DNA from: an uncultured Alphaproteobacteria bacterium
GTDB taxonomy: Bacteria; Pseudomonadota; Alphaproteobacteria; RF32; CAG-239
Length of the DNA: 64,000 bases
Direction of reading: 5' to 3'
Assembly (NCBI GenBank): GCA_910584385.1
Contig: CAJUAK010000001.1
Coordinates: 137,697-201,696, forward strand
Shown: in pieces, positions 60,771-64,000 of the stretch
How the letters are laid out: each line of letters opens with the position of its first letter
How positions within the stretch are numbered: the first letter of the stretch is position 1
Made by a program: the position numbers and the translations under genes
The notes under the pieces: model-generated
Told to the model about the DNA's origin: nothing
Database searches by the model: none
Seen by the model: the letters and a program-made list of their open reading frames with translations, nothing else

Positions 60771-63700
60771 ATGTTTTCTAAATTCTTTATTGAAAGGCCG
60801 ATTTTTGCAACGGTTGTTTCTTTGGTAATTGTTTTGGCGGGATTGGTCTCTATTAAGGTTTTGCCGGTGGAGCAATATCCGAATATCGTTCCGACGGAAA
60901 TCCAGATTTCTGCCGTTTATCCGGGAGCGACAGCCGAAGTTTTGGCTGATACGGTTGCCGCGCCGATTGAGCAGGAAATCAACGGCGTGAAGAATATGAT
61001 TTACATGTATTCCAATGCGACATCCAGCGGATATTTGACAATCGGGGTTGTGTTTGATATCGGCACTGACCCTGACCAGGCGACTATTGACGTGAATAAC
61101 AAAGTTCAGATGGCAATGTCTAAGCTTCCGGCGGAAGTTACAAAGCAGGGCGTTACCGTAGAGCAGAAGTCTAATTCTATCTTGCAAGTCGTTACCATGC
61201 GTTCGACTTCTGAAAAATATAATACGGTTTATGTTTCCAATTATGCGCTGCTTAATGTTTTGGATGAAATTAAACGTCTGAAAGGGGTAGGCAGTGCTTC
61301 GCTGTTTGCCAGCCAGGACTATTCTATGCGCATTTGGCTTTCGCCGGATAAGCTGGCGGATTATAATTTGACGCCGTCTGATGTTGTGGCTGCCGTTCAG
61401 GAACAAAATTCGCAGTTTGCCGCGGGGCAGTTCGGACAGGAGCCTATGGACGCCTCTGTCGCTTATACTTATTCGGTTAATACCAAAGGCCGTTTGACGG
61501 ATGAAAAAGAATTTGGAAATATTATTCTTAAAAGCGATGAAAAGGGCGGAATGCTGCGTCTGAAAGATGTGGCAAGAATTGAACTTGGCGCTCAGGACTA
61601 CAGTGTAAGTTCTACGTTTAACGGCGAGCCTTCCGTGGCTTTTGCCGTTTATTTGCAGCCTGGTGCAAATGCTTTGGAAACGGCTGAGCTGGTTAAGGCT
61701 AAAATGGCCGAATTGTCTAAAACTTTTCCAGACGGTATTATTTATGAAATCCCTTATGATACAACGTTATTTGTAAATGTTTCCATCAAAGAGGTTATAC
61801 ATACGTTTTTTGAAGCCGTATTCTTGGTTATTGTGGTTGTTTATTTATTTTTGCAAAATTTCAGGGCAACGCTGATTCCTATTTTGGCGGTTCCGGTTTC
61901 AATTATCGGCGCTTTTGCCGGAATGTACCTTTTAGGCTTTTCAATTAACCTGCTGACTTTGTTTGGCTTGATTTTGGCAATCGGTATTGTGGTGGATGAT
62001 GCGATTATTGTTTTGGAAAACGTAGAACGCCTTATGAGCGAAGAGCATCTCTCTCCGAAAGAGGCCGCGATAAAAGCCATGGAGGAAGTTTCCGGGCCGG
62101 TTGTGGCGGTGGCGTTGGTTTTGTCTTCCGTATTCTTGCCGATTGCTTTTCTTGGCGGAATGACCGGGGTGATGTATAAACAGTTTTCGGTTACGATTGC
62201 CGTTTCCGTTTTAATCTCAGCTCTGGTTGCGTTGACGCTGACGCCGGCGCTGTGCGCGCTGATTATTAAGCCGGTTCATAAAGAGGCTGCGGGATTTTTC
62301 CGTTGGTTTAATATCTTTTTTGAAAAGCTGACAAATTGGTATTTGGCTGGGGTTAAATTCTTTTTGAATAATCGGAAAACAGCGGTTGTTTCTTTTTTGG
62401 GCGTGATTGCCGCGATTGTCTTTTTATTTAAAATTATTCCCGGCGGTTTGGTTCCTAACGAAGACCAGGGAAACCTTTTGATGGCTTATTCTATGCCGCC
62501 GGCATCTTCCCTTTCCAGAACATCTGAATTTACAGGAAAGGTTGGCAAGATGGTTCAGGACAATCCGAATGTGGAAGATGTTTTGACGATTAACGGCTTT
62601 AATATGCTGTCCTCATCACAAAACACATATTCTGCCATCAGTTTTATTACGCTGAAGGATTGGGATAAGCGAAAAGAGCCGGGGCAGTCAGCCGGGGCTT
62701 TGGCTAAAACTTTTACCGGCATGGGCATGAGCCAGCCGGAAGGAATTGGCTACGCATTTTCGATGCCTCCGATTATGGGGATGAGCACAACGGGCGGTTT
62801 TGAAGGCTATATTCAAAATAAAGCGGGAAAATCTTCCCAAGAGCTGATGGAAAAAACAGAAGAATTTATTGCCGCAGCATCCAAACGCCCGGAACTTAGC
62901 AATGTCAAAACGACGTTTTCTGTTTCTACACCGCAATATCGGATAGATTTGGACAGGGAAAAGGCGCGAATTTTGAATGTGCCGATTAACAGCATTTATG
63001 CTGTTATGCAGGCGACTTTTGGCAGCCTTTATGTAAATGATTTCACTTATATGGGCAGAAATTTCAGGGTAACTTTGCAGTCTGAATCCAAGTTTCGCCG
63101 GACGCCGGATGATTTGCGTTATGTTTATGTCAAATCAAACAGCGGACAATTGGTTCCATTATCTACGCTGATTAAGGTTGAACGGGTTACCGGTCCGGAA
63201 TTGATTAACCGCTTTAATATTTTCCCGGCGGCTAAAGTTTTAGGCGATCCGGCTCCCGGATATTCATCCGGACAGGCGATTGCCGCGATGGAAGAAGTGG
63301 CCGACGAGGTTTTAGGAAGCGATTATGCTTTGTCCTGGATTGGGTCGGCTTATCAGGAAAAATTGACTGGCGGCGCATCGTCCCAAGCTTTTGTGTTTGG
63401 TTTGATTATGATCTTTTTAATCTTGTCTGCGCAATATGAAAAATGGTCATTGCCGTTTGTGGTTTTGCTTTCGGTGCCTTTTGCCGTTTTGGGCGCTTTG
63501 CTGGCGACATATATCCGTGGCATAGAAAATGATTTATATTTTCAAGTGGGGCTGGTAACGTTAATCGGTTTGGCTGCCAAAAACGCGATTTTGATTGTGG
63601 AATTTGCGGTTATGAAGGTGGAAGAGGGATTGAATTATGCCGAAGCTGCAATTGAAGCAGCCAAGCTGCGTTTCCGTCCTATCGTGATGACGTCGCTTGC

Positions 63701-63941
63701 TTTTACTTTTGGCGTTTTGCCGCTGGCTGTTTCAACCGGGGCAGGGGCGGGAAGCCGCCATGCGATTGGTACCGGCATGATTGGCGGTATGATTCTTTCA
63801 ACTTTTGTTGCTACTTTGTTTGTTCCGATGATGTTTGCACTTATTGGAGAGCTTTTTGATGAGGAAAATATTCTCCGCCGGAAAATAAACAAAAGGGCGG
63901 TTAAAAGGGGAACGGCAAAATTAAGTGATAATTACCGTTAA
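60771..63941 (+). CDS. RND multidrug efflux transporter (HAE-1 type)
   Basis: 1056 residues, 12 membrane helices with two large periplasmic loops. N-terminus FFIERPIFATVVSLVIVLAG; proton relay Asp-Asp in GIVVDDAIIVLENVERL (TM4); second half GLAAKNAILIVEFAV and TSLAFTFGVLPLAVSTGAGAGSRHAIGTGMIGGM. Full length, AcrB/MexB type. No outer-membrane factor gene follows within the window. GGAGG upstream of the start. Confidence 0.96.
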   Translation: MFSKFFIERPIFATVVSLVIVLAGLVSIKVLPVEQYPNIVPTEIQISAVYPGATAEVLADTVAAPIEQEINGVKNMIYMYSNATSSGYLTIGVVFDIGTDPDQATIDVNNKVQMAMSKLPAEVTKQGVTVEQKSNSILQVVTMRSTSEKYNTVYVSNYALLNVLDEIKRLKGVGSASLFASQDYSMRIWLSPDKLADYNLTPSDVVAAVQEQNSQFAAGQFGQEPMDASVAYTYSVNTKGRLTDEKEFGNIILKSDEKGGMLRLKDVARIELGAQDYSVSSTFNGEPSVAFAVYLQPGANALETAELVKAKMAELSKTFPDGIIYEIPYDTTLFVNVSIKEVIHTFFEAVFLVIVVVYLFLQNFRATLIPILAVPVSIIGAFAGMYLLGFSINLLTLFGLILAIGIVVDDAIIVLENVERLMSEEHLSPKEAAIKAMEEVSGPVVAVALVLSSVFLPIAFLGGMTGVMYKQFSVTIAVSVLISALVALTLTPALCALIIKPVHKEAAGFFRWFNIFFEKLTNWYLAGVKFFLNNRKTAVVSFLGVIAAIVFLFKIIPGGLVPNEDQGNLLMAYSMPPASSLSRTSEFTGKVGKMVQDNPNVEDVLTINGFNMLSSSQNTYSAISFITLKDWDKRKEPGQSAGALAKTFTGMGMSQPEGIGYAFSMPPIMGMSTTGGFEGYIQNKAGKSSQELMEKTEEFIAAASKRPELSNVKTTFSVSTPQYRIDLDREKARILNVPINSIYAVMQATFGSLYVNDFTYMGRNFRVTLQSESKFRRTPDDLRYVYVKSNSGQLVPLSTLIKVERVTGPELINRFNIFPAAKVLGDPAPGYSSGQAIAAMEEVADEVLGSDYALSWIGSAYQEKLTGGASSQAFVFGLIMIFLILSAQYEKWSLPFVVLLSVPFAVLGALLATYIRGIENDLYFQVGLVTLIGLAAKNAILIVEFAVMKVEEGLNYAEAAIEAAKLRFRPIVMTSLAFTFGVLPLAVSTGAGAGSRHAIGTGMIGGMILSTFVATLFVPMMFALIGELFDEENILRRKINKRAVKRGTAKLSDNYR

Positions 63942-63955
63942 GGTAAAAAAAGTAA

Positions 63956-63980
63956 CCCCCGCGTCAAACGCGGGGTTCTT
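63956..63980 (+). terminator. Terminator of the RND operon
   Basis: CCCCGCG, loop TCAAA, CGCGGGG, then TTCTT. Confidence 0.82.
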
Positions 63981-64000
63981 CGTTAACGGGTGTAACCCTA

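Overview
This window reads as a chromosomal segment of an uncultured, host- or gut-associated alphaproteobacterium of roughly 40-45 % GC. The main evidence is a five-gene atpHAGDC operon that carries only F1 subunits, preceded by priA with xerC divergent to it, an ATP synthase beta subunit with a Lys/Ala-rich N-terminal extension, and a DUF465/YdcH-type small protein ending in the alphaproteobacterial 'IIA'. I cannot name a genus from the sequence alone.

Layout. 1-16.4 kb is housekeeping: the 3' part of exonuclease III, RNase R, an S41 protease, ribosomal protein L33, XerC, PriA, atpHAGDC, a LemA/DUF3137 pair, phosphofructokinase, a YdcH-like protein, a GNAT acetyltransferase, a structured RNA candidate and ribosomal protein S21. 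16.4-31.3 kb is a compact podovirus-like prophage: LexA/CI-type repressor, divergent operator region, terminase, portal, scaffold, coat, connector, gp10-like tail protein and a five-gene lysis cassette with overlapping spanins. I see no integrase and no replication genes. 31.3-39.7 kb is mixed: a ROK kinase, an outer-membrane beta-barrel, tRNA-Met, three surface-polysaccharide genes (GT2, WecB, a two-domain glycosyltransferase), then an orphan phage tail-fibre gene with a small companion. 39.7-46.8 kb is host: MarC, UvrD, and a TPR / MoxR / DUF58 / TPR cluster.

46.9-57.2 kb is a nine-gene minus-strand operon for surface glycan. It has four enzyme activities for GDP-D-glycero-D-manno-heptose (GmhA, HddA, and a fused HddC-GmhB), a sugar epimerase, a GT8-GT2-pyruvyltransferase triple fusion, an acetyltransferase, a radical SAM enzyme, a polysaccharide deacetylase with an 11-base poly-G tract (a likely phase-variation switch), and a GT2. 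A promoter plus multi-hairpin RNA with its own terminator lies just upstream. 57.2-59.5 kb holds a pyruvoyl-dependent arginine decarboxylase and an APC-family antiporter, which together look like a Chlamydia aaxBC-type arginine/agmatine acid-resistance system. 59.6-64 kb is an RND multidrug efflux adaptor and pump.

The most interesting items are the replication-less prophage and its displaced fibre gene beside receptor-modifying genes, the poly-G deacetylase, the triple-fusion enzyme, the two structured RNAs, and the arginine decarboxylase/antiporter pair in an alphaproteobacterium. Family assignments come from recognising motifs by eye; no database search was run.
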